Assembly: GCA_963754265.1 (NCBI GenBank)
Contig: CAVWFB010000015.1
Coordinates: forward strand, 62,001 to 126,000
Direction of reading: 5' to 3'
DNA length: 64,000 bases
Source: AC-32 sp963754265
Lineage (GTDB): Bacteria > Actinomycetota > Thermoleophilia > Gaiellales > Gaiellaceae
Shown here: positions 8,300-16,107 of the stretch, one piece after another
Layout of the letters: each line of letters opens with the position of its first letter
Position numbering within the stretch: position 1 is the stretch's first letter
Notes under the pieces: generated by a model
Seen by the model: the letters and a program-made list of their open reading frames with translations, nothing else
Database searches by the model: none
Told to the model about the DNA's origin: nothing
Position numbers and translations under genes: made by a program

Positions 8300-9003
8300 T
8301 CGGCCTCGTCGGGCGTCGAGAAGCGGAAGCCGACGCCGCGGACCGTGTGCAGGTAGCGGGGCTCGGCAGGATCGTCCCCGAGCTTCCGGCGGATGCCGCT
8401 CACGTGGACGTCCAGCGTCTTGGTCGAGCCGAACCAGTTCGGATCCCATACCTCGTCGATCAGGCGCTCACGCGTGACGACGGAGCCCGCGTTCCGCATC
8501 AGCAGCTGCAGCAGCTCGAACTCCTTGCGGCTCAGCTCGAGGGCCCGCCCGTCGAGCGTCGCCTCGTGCCGGGCCGGGTCGAGGCGCAGCGCGCCGACCG
8601 CCAAAGGCCCCTCGCCGGGCTCGGTCGAGACCGCGCTGCGGCGGAGCACGGCCCGGACGCGCGCGACCACTTCGCGGGCGCTGAACGGCTTGACCACGTA
8701 GTCGTCGGCGCCGAGCTCGAGGCCGACCACCCGATCGGCCTCTTCCCCGCGCGCGGTCAGCATGATGATCGGCACCTGCGAGCGGGTGCGCAGCTCTCGG
8801 CAGACATCGAAGCCGGACCCGTCAGGGAGCATCACGTCCAGAAGGACAAGGTCGGGATCGCGGCGGGCGAGCTCGAGCGCCTCGGCGACGGTGCCTGCCA
8901 CCTGCGTGTCGAAGCCCTCGCTCCGGAGGGCCTCGGCCAGTGGCTCGGTTATGGAGGTCTCGTCCTCGACCAGGAGGATCGTGCGCTTCGGCCTGCTGCT
9001 CAT
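8296..9003 (-). CDS. OmpR/PhoB-family response regulator
   Basis: 235 residues. The N-terminal receiver has acidic VEDE and phospho-acceptor Asp in LVLLDVMLPDGSGFD. The C-terminal winged helix includes LSRKEFELLQLLMRNAG and TVRGVGFRF, typical of OmpR-type DNA binding. It is co-translated with the kinase (GTGA overlap). ATG 9003 is chosen because MSSRPKRTILLVEDE is a canonical receiver start; the longer frame to 9165 reads through the terminator hairpin. The regulated genes are likely local, but no operator was identified. Confidence 0.95.
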   Translation of the reverse strand: MSSRPKRTILLVEDETSITEPLAEALRSEGFDTQVAGTVAEALELARRDPDLVLLDVMLPDGSGFDVCRELRTRSQVPIIMLTARGEEADRVVGLELGADDYVVKPFSAREVVARVRAVLRRSAVSTEPGEGPLAVGALRLDPARHEATLDGRALELSRKEFELLQLLMRNAGSVVTRERLIDEVWDPNWFGSTKTLDVHVSGIRRKLGDDPAEPRYLHTVRGVGFRFSTPDEAE

Positions 9004-9034
9004 GTGTGCGAATTGTTCCCTCTCGCGCCAAAAC

Positions 9035-9077
9035 GGCGCGGAGGCGGCCGATCTGGGGAGCAGGCCGCCTCCGCGCC
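9035..9077 (-). terminator. Rho-independent terminator after the secreted-protein gene
   Basis: There is a perfect 15-bp inverted repeat GGCGCGGAGGCGGCC / GGCCGCCTCCGCGCC (9035-9049 and 9063-9077) with a 13-nt loop. On the minus strand it is followed by GTTTTGG. It lies between the gene ending at 9095 and the regulator starting at 9003, so it should stop or attenuate transcription between them. Confidence 0.75.
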
Positions 9078-9094
9078 GGGGAGAGGGATGGTCG

Positions 9095-9466
9095 CTAGTC
9101 GTCGTGGCCGCCACCGTGTCCGGAGTTGTCCTCGTGGCCGCCGCCGGGGCCGGAGTTGTGATCACGGCCGCGGTCGTCCGCTGCGTCGTCGTCGACGTCG
9201 AGCGGCGCCGTCGTGCCGGCGCAGCGCGCGTCGTTCGCGTGCTCGGGCTCGTCGCAGGGGCCGCGCAGATCTTCGCCGGGCTCGTTTTCCCGGCCCCGTA
9301 GCTCGTTCTCCTGCCCGCGGTCGTCCTGACGGGCGGTGCTGGTGGCGGGCGGCGGCGCCGTGCCGACCGTGGGGCTGTTGGTGGAGTCGAGGCTCGTCAT
9401 CGTGCCCGCGAGCGCAACGCCCGCCATGAGCAGGACTCCTCCGATGATTGCTGCCAGCTTGAACAT
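9095..9466 (-). CDS. Secreted or anchored small protein with Asp/His/Gly-rich tail
   Basis: 123 residues, not assigned to a family. The N-terminal signal or anchor is MFKLAAIIGGVLLMAGVALA. The rest is low-complexity, rich in Asp, Glu, Gly, His and Arg, with two Cys (GPCDEPEH and DARCAG). The tail contains NSGPGGGHEDNSGHGGG and ends HDD. Acidic/His composition suggests metal binding, which is inference. ATG 9466 is preceded by AAGGAG on the minus strand. It is separated from the downstream regulator by a strong terminator. Its tail resembles that of the frameshifted protein at the far end of the cassette. Confidence 0.75.
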   Translation of the reverse strand: MFKLAAIIGGVLLMAGVALAGTMTSLDSTNSPTVGTAPPPATSTARQDDRGQENELRGRENEPGEDLRGPCDEPEHANDARCAGTTAPLDVDDDAADDRGRDHNSGPGGGHEDNSGHGGGHDD

Positions 9467-9597
9467 GTGGTCACTCCTTCGTCTTCGAGTTCGGTCTCCG
9501 AAGGCTCGCTGGAAGCGGGTTCGCCGCGGGCAACGGGAGGAGAGGAGATGACCAGGGCTCGGTTAAGCCTTGGCAAAGCGGTCTGAGCGGCGCTGGC

Positions 9598-9603
9598 TAT
9601 ACT
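9598..9603 (+). promoter_or_regulatory. TAnnnT box upstream of rpmF
   Basis: TATACT, the closest to consensus in the window, ends 9 nt before ATG 9613. A TTGGCA at 9570 is 22 nt upstream, too far to be a normal -35. Confidence 0.55.
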
Positions 9604-9612
9604 CCGCCGCCG

Positions 9613-9801
9613 ATGGCGGTCCCCAAGAAAAAAACCTCCAAGTCGCGCAGGGACAAGCGGCGCGCTACGCATCGGCTCGAGGCGCCGCGGGTCAACACCT
9701 GCCCGCAGTGCGGGCGGCCCAAGCAGCCGCACCGGATGTGCCCGAACTGCAAGACCTACGCCGGCCGCGAGATCGAGCCGCTGCGCACGCCGACCCCGTA
9801 G
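9613..9801 (+). CDS. rpmF: 50S ribosomal protein L32
   Basis: 62 residues. It starts MAVPKKKTSKSRRDKRRA, the standard L32 N-terminus. It carries a four-cysteine zinc ribbon (CPQCGRP and CPNCKTY), so this is the zinc-dependent C+ form. It sits before plsX as in most bacteria, but DUF177, its usual upstream partner, is displaced by about 3 kb. Confidence 0.97.
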   Translation: MAVPKKKTSKSRRDKRRATHRLEAPRVNTCPQCGRPKQPHRMCPNCKTYAGREIEPLRTPTP

Positions 9802-9827
9802 AGGCGTTGACGATGACCTACACAGTC

Positions 9828-9900
9828 TCGACCGGTCGTTTCAGACGGACACGCAGGCAGAGCCAGCGTGTCCTGATGACGGCATCGCAAGCGACGCCTT
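9828..9900 (+). repeat. Two-hairpin intergenic element, copy 2 (upstream of plsX)
   Basis: The head is TCGACCGGTCGTTTCAGAC. Hairpin 1 spans 9847-9873 (GGACACGC-A-GGC-AGA-GCC-A-GCGTGTCC). Hairpin 2 spans 9881-9898 (GGCATCGC-AA-GCGACGCC). It ends CCTT, 5 nt before the plsX GTG, and fills most of the rpmF-plsX gap. Confidence 0.85.
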
Positions 9901-9905
9901 AGCCT

Positions 9906-10904
9906 GTGACGAGGGTCGCCGTCGACGCGATGGGCGGCGACAGGGCGCCCGAAGAGGTAGTCGCAGGTGCGCTCGAAGCGGCGGGCGACGGCATCGAACC
10001 GATCCTGTTCGGCCCAGTCGGTCTGGAGACCGGCGGGCTCGACCTCGTCGAGACGACTCAGGTGATCGCCATGGAGGAGAAGCCGGCCGAGGCGGTTCGC
10101 GGAAAACCGGACAGCTCGCTCGTCGCGGCCTGCCACGCGGTCGGCGAGGGAAACGCCGACGCGGTGGTGTCGGCGGGGAACACCGGTGCGATGCTGGCGG
10201 CCTGCTTCCTCGAGCTACGTCGCCTGCCGGGCGTCGCGCGGCCGGCGATCGCGGTCGTGATCCCGGCCAAGCGGGGTCCCTCGGTGCTGATCGACTCAGG
10301 CGCAAACGCGGACGCTCGGCCGGAGCACCTGCTCCAGTTCGCGCACATGGGCTCCGTCTTCGCCGAGGACGTTCTCGAGGTGCGCGACCCGCAAGTCCGC
10401 CTGCTTTCGATCGGCGAGGAACCTGAGAAGGGCAACCAGCTGACGCTCGAGGCGCACGCCCTCCTCGCCGGCGCGGACGGTCTCAACTTCGCCGGCAACA
10501 CCGAGAGCCGCGACCTCCTGGTCGGCACCGCCGACGTCGTCGTCTGCGACGGGTTCACCGGAAACGTTGTCCTCAAGCTGACGGAGGGCACGATCAAGAC
10601 CGTGCTCGAGGAGCTGAAAGAGGAGATCGTCGCAAGCCGGCGCGGGCGGGTCGGCGGCCTGCTCATCCGTCCGGCGGCCCGCGGCCTGCGCCAGCGACTC
10701 GACCCCGAAACGTACGGCGGCGCCTACCTGCTCGGTCTCCGAGGGCTTGCCGTGATCGCCCACGGCAACTCCTCGCGGCGGGCGATCGCGAACGCGATTC
10801 GGCTCGCCGCCAGGGGTGTGGAGCACGATGTCGTAGGCAAGCTCGCGCAGCGCCTTCCGGAAAGAGTGTTAGCATCCGCGCGCTCTGAAGCCCCCGGCAA
10901 GTGA
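9906..10904 (+). CDS. plsX: Phosphate acyltransferase PlsX
   Basis: 332 residues. The N-terminus VAVDAMGGDRAPEEVV is the family signature. Other conserved blocks are SAGNTGAMLAA, GEEPEKGNQL, NFAGNTESRD and VVCDGFTGNVVLK. It makes acyl-phosphate from acyl-ACP for phospholipid synthesis. The GTG at 9906 lies immediately after the two-hairpin element. A TAGCCT abuts the GTG directly, so the usual leaderless spacing does not apply here. acpP follows closely, so lipid-synthesis genes are grouped. Confidence 0.96.
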   Translation: MTRVAVDAMGGDRAPEEVVAGALEAAGDGIEPILFGPVGLETGGLDLVETTQVIAMEEKPAEAVRGKPDSSLVAACHAVGEGNADAVVSAGNTGAMLAACFLELRRLPGVARPAIAVVIPAKRGPSVLIDSGANADARPEHLLQFAHMGSVFAEDVLEVRDPQVRLLSIGEEPEKGNQLTLEAHALLAGADGLNFAGNTESRDLLVGTADVVVCDGFTGNVVLKLTEGTIKTVLEELKEEIVASRRGRVGGLLIRPAARGLRQRLDPETYGGAYLLGLRGLAVIAHGNSSRRAIANAIRLAARGVEHDVVGKLAQRLPERVLASARSEAPGK

Positions 10905-10910
10905 GGTGAA

Positions 10911-11156
10911 ATGGCAGCGTCACGAGAGGAAGTGTTCGAGCGGGTCAAGGAAGTCCTGACGGAACAGCTCGGAGTCGACGAGAACGAGGTCACCGAGGAA
11001 GCCTCGTTCCAGGAGGACCTCGACGCAGATTCACTCGATCTCGTGGAGCTGATCATGGAGCTGGAGGACCAGTTCGGGATCAAGATCTCGGACGACGACG
11101 CGCAAAAGATCCAGACCGTCGGGCAGGCCGTCGACTACGTCTCCACGCACCAGTAG
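10911..11156 (+). CDS. acpP: Acyl carrier protein
   Basis: 81 residues, acidic. The phosphopantetheine site is Ser41 in DADSLDLVELI. It carries acyl chains for fatty-acid synthesis and supplies PlsX. ATG 10911 is 6 nt after the plsX stop and preceded by GTGAGGTG. The plsX-acpP-rnc order is common in bacteria. Confidence 0.97.
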   Translation: MAASREEVFERVKEVLTEQLGVDENEVTEEASFQEDLDADSLDLVELIMELEDQFGIKISDDDAQKIQTVGQAVDYVSTHQ

Positions 11157-11187
11157 CCGCGCCCCGGGCGGTCGGCCCGAGGAGCTG

Positions 11188-11850
11188 ATGACGCTCATCG
11201 ACCGGCTGCCGGGCGAGCTGCTGGAAAACGTCTTCACGCACAGTTCCTGGGCGCCGGACCGCGCGTCCTCGTACGAGCGACTCGAGTTCCTCGGCGACAG
11301 CGTCCTGGAGCTCGCGATCGCGCGTGCCCTGTACGAGCGCTACCCCGACTCCTCGGAGGGCGGGATGGCCAAGATCCGTTCCCATGTCGTCTCGCGTGCC
11401 AGCTGCGCGGTCGTCGCGCGCGAGATCGGGCTCGGGAAGCGGCTGGCGGAGAAGGGCGCGGAGCTCGCGCCGCCGGAGGAGCTCGAGCGGCTGGCGCGCA
11501 ACCGGAACGTGCTCGCGGCCTTGCTCGAGGCCTCGCTCGCGGCGCTCTACCTCCAGCACGGGTTCGAGCCGATCCGCGAGGCCGTGGTGGCCGCGTTCGA
11601 CGGCCGCATCAACTACGCGCTGACGACGCACGTCGACCACAAGACGGAGCTGCAGGAAGAGCTGGCCCGCCAGGGGCGGCAGGTCGCCTACAACGTGCTC
11701 GACGTCCAGGGGCCGCCGCACGACCGCACCTTCACGTGCGCCGCGATGATCGACGGCGAGGAGGCCGGCGTCGGCACGGGACGCTCGAAGAAGGACGCCG
11801 AGCAGGCGGCCGCGGGCGAGGCGCTTGCCCGCCTGCGCCAAGCCGCTTGA
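11188..11850 (+). CDS. rnc: Ribonuclease III
   Basis: 220 residues. The catalytic domain has the signature ERLEFLGDSVLELA near residues 29-42 and the second acidic cluster NVLAALLEASLAALY. The C-terminal dsRNA-binding domain begins near residue 150 (DHKTELQEELARQGR) and contains SKKDAEQAAAGEAL. It processes rRNA precursors and other duplex RNA. ATG 11188 gives a slightly short N-terminus; no better start is visible. Confidence 0.96.
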   Translation: MTLIDRLPGELLENVFTHSSWAPDRASSYERLEFLGDSVLELAIARALYERYPDSSEGGMAKIRSHVVSRASCAVVAREIGLGKRLAEKGAELAPPEELERLARNRNVLAALLEASLAALYLQHGFEPIREAVVAAFDGRINYALTTHVDHKTELQEELARQGRQVAYNVLDVQGPPHDRTFTCAAMIDGEEAGVGTGRSKKDAEQAAAGEALARLRQAA

Positions 11851-11904
11851 ACGAAGCTGCCCGAGGCGATTGACTGCACCGGTTCCCCAGTCAGAGGAGG
11901 CTCG

Positions 11905-12201
11905 ATGGACACGTACGTGATCCTTCGCCGCAGTGGCTGGAGCTCCCCGGAGGAGCTCCAGGAGGCGGCGGCCCGCTCCAGCCAGGTCGGCGACGAAGAG
12001 ATGTCGGACGACATCCGCTGGATCCGCAGCTACGTCCTCGAGGAGGACGGCGGCTCGGTGGGCACGGTCTGCGTCTACCAGGCCACGAGCCCGGACAAGG
12101 TCCGGGAGCATGCCTCGCGGGCAGGCCTCCCGGCCGACGAGGTGATCAAGGTCGTCGACACGGTGCTGGTCCGGCCGGATCCAGGCCCGGCCGCCGCCTG
12201 A
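11905..12201 (+). CDS. DUF4242 (SCO4226-like) small protein
   Basis: 98 residues. The layout YVILRRSGW...EELQEAAARS...IRWIRSYVL...VCVYQATSPDKVREHASRAG matches DUF4242, whose Streptomyces member SCO4226 has a ferredoxin-like fold and binds nickel. The role here is unknown. A strong AGAGGAGG precedes ATG 11905. It is followed 12 nt later by a DUF1059 gene, so the two likely form a small operon. Confidence 0.75.
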   Translation: MDTYVILRRSGWSSPEELQEAAARSSQVGDEEMSDDIRWIRSYVLEEDGGSVGTVCVYQATSPDKVREHASRAGLPADEVIKVVDTVLVRPDPGPAAA

Positions 12202-12212
12202 GAGGAGGATTC

Positions 12213-12371
12213 ATGGCGAAAGCGATCAACTGCGCATGCGGTGAGACGATTCGCGGCGAGACCGAGGACGAGGTGCTCGACAACGCCGAGGAGCACGTCA
12301 GGACGGATCACGCCGAGATGGCCGACCAGTTCCCGCGCGAGACGCTGGCCGGAATGGTCGTCGACGAGTAG
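12213..12371 (+). CDS. DUF1059 small protein
   Basis: 52 residues, starting MAKAINCACGETIRGETEDE and ending AGMVVDE. The Cys-x-Cys-Gly start, followed by a predicted helix with EEHVRTDHAEM, is the DUF1059 pattern: a short protein of unknown function common in actinobacteria. The Cys and His residues could bind a metal (inference). AGAGGAGG lies 5 nt before ATG 12213. It is short enough to be missed by default gene callers. Confidence 0.8.
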   Translation: MAKAINCACGETIRGETEDEVLDNAEEHVRTDHAEMADQFPRETLAGMVVDE

Positions 12372-12408
12372 CGACTGTCGGGCGGGCGGCGCTATCCGCG
12401 TCGCCCGC

Positions 12409-12414
12409 TAGCCT
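12409..12414 (+). promoter_or_regulatory. TAnnnT box upstream of the smc leader region
   Basis: TAGCCT ends 9 nt before GTG 12424, the first codon of a vestigial smc-like start, and about 143 nt before the real smc ATG. It suggests that smc transcription begins at or near 12424. Confidence 0.45.
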
Positions 12415-12423
12415 CCCGCCCGC

Positions 12424-12567
12424 GTGCACCTGCGAGCAATCAAGCTGCGCGAGCACGGAGGAACCCCTGGTTCCCCCGTGAGCCCCCTCCTTGCGAGCGG
12501 CGGCGTGCTCGGCCCTGTTTCAGGAGCCGCCGGTGGGTGGGGACAGGACCGGACTCAATGCATCTGA
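12424..12567 (+). other. Vestigial smc-like start and short leader ORF
   Basis: GTG 12424 opens VHLRAIKLR, which matches the SMC N-terminus MHLKSIRLR at 12558 in nearly every position. It then diverges into a 47-residue low-complexity reading that ends 10 bases inside smc. The intervening ~105 bases contain two hairpins: ACGGAGGAACC-CCT-GGTTCCCCCGT (one mismatch) and CGGCGGC...GCCGCCG. The simplest reading is an ancestral smc start separated from the gene by an insertion or partial duplication. It would leave a structured leader, and possibly a leader peptide. Confidence 0.5.
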
Positions 12568-15155
12568 AGTCGATCCGCCTGCGCGGATTCAAGTCCTTTC
12601 CGGAGGCGGTCGAGGTGCGGCTCGAGCCTGGCGTGGCCGTCGTGGTCGGCCCGAACGGTTCTGGCAAGTCGAATGTCGCCGACGCCCTGCTCTGGGCCTC
12701 CGGGAGCCTGAGCCCGAACGAGCTGCGGGCCGAGAAGCCCGACGACGTGCTCTTCGCGGGCTCGCCCGGCCATGCGCCGGCCGACTATTGCGAGGTCGAG
12801 CTCCTCTTCGACAACGAGGACGGGGCGCTGCCCGAGCTCGACTTCAGCGAGATCTCGATCGCACGTCGACTGCACCGCGGCGGCGAGGGCCAGTACCTGA
12901 TCAACCGTGCGGCGGTGCGGAGGACAGACCTGGTCGAGCTGCTCGCGGACGTAGGCCTCGGCGGCAGCCACGGCTCGGTGATCAGCCAGGGCAAGGTCGA
13001 GGAGATCCTTGCGAGCAAGCCGGAGGAGCGCCGGGCGCTGATCGAGGACGCCGCCGGCCTGGGCAAGTTCAAGCGCCGCCGCCACCGCGCGGAGCTGAAG
13101 CTCGCGCGGGTGCAGGTGCAGGTCGAGCGCGCACGCGATCTCGAGGCCGAGGTGAAGGCCCGGCTGCGCCCGCTCGCGCTGCAGGCGACCGCGGCCGAGC
13201 GCGCCGAGAAGCTGCGCGGGGAGATCGCCGGCCTGCGTGCCCGCGTGGCCGAGCTCGACCTGGCGGAGATCGACGAGCGCCTCGGCGAGGTCGAGGAGCG
13301 ACGCGCCGCCGCGGCACTCGAGCGCAAGCGCACCGACGAGCGGCTCGAGGCGCTGCTGGCCGAGCGCAACCGCGTCGAGGAGGAGCTCGCGGCCGCCGCC
13401 GGGCGCGGCGAGGGCGCGACCTCCGCGCTCTACCGCCTGCGCAGCGGCGCCGAGCGGCTCGAGTTGCGGCGTGAGGCCGCGCTCGAGCTCGCCGAACGGC
13501 TACGCGCGGAGCCGCTGCTGCCCCGGTCGCGAACCAACCCGGAGCGCGAGGCGATGCTCGACCAGGCGCGGCTCACCCGCGAGCGGCTCTCCGCGCTCGA
13601 GCACTCGCTCGCCGAGCGCGAGGGCCTGCCCCCGGCGGCCCGGGCGCTCGCCGAGGACGGAGAGAAATTGGCGCTCTCGCTGCTGGAGGTCGAGGCCGGC
13701 TACGAGCGCGCCGTCGCTGCGGCGCTGGCGGCGCGGGCGGCTGCGGTGATCGCACCGGACGCGCAGGCCGCTCTCGGGCTCGTCGACCGGGCGCGCGACG
13801 CGGGCCTTGGAGATCTAGGCGTGCTCGTCCCGCCACGCGGCGACGGCACCCGTGCGCGGCGGCCGCCGCTCGAAGGTGCCGAGTCGCTCGCCGACCACGT
13901 GCGGCCACTGCCCGGCGGAGAGCGGGTCGCCGCGCTGCTCGCCGACGTCTGGCTCGCGGAGCCGAGCGAGCTCGTTCGCGCGCAGAGTGGCGTCCTCGTC
14001 ACGCGTGAGGGTCATTGCTACGACGCCGAGCGCGGCGAGCTTTGGTTCTCAGGAGAGACGGCCGAGGCGGTCCTCCTCCAGCTCGACGCCCGCCGTCGCG
14101 CCCTTGCGCAGGAGGTCGAGGACCTCGAGCGCCGAGCCGAGCAGCTTCCGGCGGAGGCGCCGCCGGTGCCGCTCGAGCCGCTGGTCGTCCTCGCCGAGCG
14201 GTTGGCGGCCGCGTTGGCCGGCGCCACCGAGGCAGTCGAGCGCTTCGAGGCGCCCTTCCGCGCTCGCGTGGACGCCGGGGCCACGAAGGCGGGCGAGCTG
14301 GCCGCGGAGCTGCGCCGGCTCGGGGGCGAGGAGGCCGAGGTCAGGCGCGTCACCGCAGAGGCGGGCGAGCGCTCGGGTGGGATCGACGTCGAGCGCGCGC
14401 GCCTCGAGGCCGAAGCGGGCGAGGCGCGGCGTCGTCTCGAGGAGGCCGGAGCCGAGCCCAGCGAAGGTGAGGACCGGGAGGAGCTCGCGACCCGGATCGA
14501 GCGGCTCGAGCGGCGCCGCGAGACGCTCGGTCAGGTCAACCCGCTTGCCAAGGAGGAGTACGAGCACGAGAAGGAGCGGCTGACCGAGCTGGCCGACCAG
14601 CGCGCCGACCTCGAGGCGAGCCTGAAGGAGCTGGAGGAGCTCCGCACCGAGCTGGCGGAAACGGTCGAGCGCCGCTTCGACGAGACCTTCGCGGCAGTGA
14701 GCGCGCACTTCGAGGAGGTCGCCTCGACCCTCTTCCCCGGCGGCCACGGTCGCCTGAGGTTGACCGAGCCGAGCGAGGAAACCGGGCCGGAGGCAGAGCC
14801 CGGCGTCGAGATCGAGCTGCGTCCGGTCGGCAAGCGGGTCACGCGGCTCTCGCTCCTCTCCGGCGGCGAGAAGGCCCTCGGTGCGATCTCGTTCCTGTTC
14901 GCGCTCTTCCTGGCGCGGCCGTGCCCGTTCTACCTCCTGGACGAGGTGGAAGCCGCGCTCGACGACGCCAACATCGGCCGCTTCGTCGAGCTCCTGCGGG
15001 GCTACTCCGAGCGCGCCCAGTTCATCGTCGTCACCCACCAGAAGAAGACGATGGAGGCCGCGGATATCCTCTACGGCGTGACCATGGGCGGCGACGGTGT
15101 CTCGCAGATCGTCTCGCGCCGCCTGCCGCGCGAAGCCGCTCACGCCGCTGCGTGA
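12558..15155 (+). CDS. smc: Chromosome-partition protein SMC (short-arm form)
   Basis: 865 residues against about 1,180 usual. The N-terminal head has Walker A GPNGSGKSNVADALLWASG. The hinge lies near residues 370-500 (GYERAVAAALAARAAAV). The C-terminal head has signature LSGGEKALGAISFLFALF and Walker B FYLLDEVEAALDDAN. Both heads and the hinge are intact; the shortfall is in the coiled-coil arms. SMC compacts and segregates the chromosome with ScpAB (not in this window). ATG 12558 matches the conserved MHLKSIRLRGFKSF start. Its stop overlaps the ftsY GTG (GTGA). Confidence 0.93.
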   Translation: MHLKSIRLRGFKSFPEAVEVRLEPGVAVVVGPNGSGKSNVADALLWASGSLSPNELRAEKPDDVLFAGSPGHAPADYCEVELLFDNEDGALPELDFSEISIARRLHRGGEGQYLINRAAVRRTDLVELLADVGLGGSHGSVISQGKVEEILASKPEERRALIEDAAGLGKFKRRRHRAELKLARVQVQVERARDLEAEVKARLRPLALQATAAERAEKLRGEIAGLRARVAELDLAEIDERLGEVEERRAAAALERKRTDERLEALLAERNRVEEELAAAAGRGEGATSALYRLRSGAERLELRREAALELAERLRAEPLLPRSRTNPEREAMLDQARLTRERLSALEHSLAEREGLPPAARALAEDGEKLALSLLEVEAGYERAVAAALAARAAAVIAPDAQAALGLVDRARDAGLGDLGVLVPPRGDGTRARRPPLEGAESLADHVRPLPGGERVAALLADVWLAEPSELVRAQSGVLVTREGHCYDAERGELWFSGETAEAVLLQLDARRRALAQEVEDLERRAEQLPAEAPPVPLEPLVVLAERLAAALAGATEAVERFEAPFRARVDAGATKAGELAAELRRLGGEEAEVRRVTAEAGERSGGIDVERARLEAEAGEARRRLEEAGAEPSEGEDREELATRIERLERRRETLGQVNPLAKEEYEHEKERLTELADQRADLEASLKELEELRTELAETVERRFDETFAAVSAHFEEVASTLFPGGHGRLRLTEPSEETGPEAEPGVEIELRPVGKRVTRLSLLSGGEKALGAISFLFALFLARPCPFYLLDEVEAALDDANIGRFVELLRGYSERAQFIVVTHQKKTMEAADILYGVTMGGDGVSQIVSRRLPREAAHAAA

Positions 15156-16105
15156 CCCGTAGCTGGGCGGATCTGCTCGGCGACGAGGCCGCCGCGCCCG
15201 AGCGCTCCGACGAGGGCCAGGGCTTCTTCTCGCGCCTGCGCGACTCGCTCGGAAAGAGCCGCCGCGCGCTCACGGAGGAGATCTCGGTCGCCGCCTTCGA
15301 CCCGGGCGACTCGGCCTCCTGGGAGCGCCTGGAGGAGGCGCTGATCGCCGCCGACGTCGGCGTGCCCGCCACGGCCGAGCTCGTCCAGCGGCTGGAGGCT
15401 CGAGGCGAGGCGACCGAGCTGGCGCCCGCCTTGCAGGAGGAGATCGCCAAGCTGCTCGGCGAGCCCGCGCGGTTGGAGGTAGGGGCGCGCCCCGCTGTGA
15501 TCCTGGTGGTCGGGGTCAACGGGACGGGCAAGACGACCACGATCGGGAAGCTCGCCGCCAAGCTCTCGGAGCACGGTCGCTCCGTGCTGGTCGCGGCCGC
15601 CGACACCTTCCGCGCCGCGGCCGAGGAGCAGCTCGAGATCTGGGCGCAGCGGGCGAACGCGGACTTCGTCGGCTCCGAGCGCGGCGGCGACCCGGCGGCG
15701 GTCGCGTTCGACGCGATCGCCGCTGCCGAGTCGCGCGGGCGCGACGTGGTGGTGGTGGACACCGCCGGCCGGCTCCACACCCAGGCGAACCTGATGGAGG
15801 AGCTGACGAAGGTGCGCAGGGTGATCGGCCAGCGCCTCGAGGGCGCTCCGCACGAGACGCTGCTCGTGATCGACGCGACCACGGGGCAGAACGGCCTTCA
15901 ACAGGCGCGGTTGTTCAGCCAGGCCGTGGAGGTGACCGGGATCGCGCTCACGAAGCTCGACGGCTCGGCCAAGGGCGGGATTGCGATCGCGATCGCCCAC
16001 GAGCTCGGCCTGCCCGTGAAGCTGATCGGGATCGGCGAGAGCCTGGATGACCTCCGACCGTTCGATGCTGACGACTTCGCCCGGGCGCTCGTGGGCGGCG
16101 ACTGA
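15152..16105 (+). CDS. ftsY: Signal recognition particle receptor FtsY
   Basis: 317 residues. There is a short acidic N-terminal part, then the N domain and the GTPase G domain: G1 GVNGTGKTTTIGKLA, VAAADTFRAAA, G3 DTAGRLHTQ, G4 TKLDGSAKGG. It docks ribosome-SRP complexes to the membrane translocon. GTG 15152 overlaps the smc stop by 4 nt, the usual smc-ftsY coupling. The Ffh partner lies 1 kb downstream. Confidence 0.97.
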   Translation: MTRSWADLLGDEAAAPERSDEGQGFFSRLRDSLGKSRRALTEEISVAAFDPGDSASWERLEEALIAADVGVPATAELVQRLEARGEATELAPALQEEIAKLLGEPARLEVGARPAVILVVGVNGTGKTTTIGKLAAKLSEHGRSVLVAAADTFRAAAEEQLEIWAQRANADFVGSERGGDPAAVAFDAIAAAESRGRDVVVVDTAGRLHTQANLMEELTKVRRVIGQRLEGAPHETLLVIDATTGQNGLQQARLFSQAVEVTGIALTKLDGSAKGGIAIAIAHELGLPVKLIGIGESLDDLRPFDADDFARALVGGD

Positions 16106-16107
16106 GC

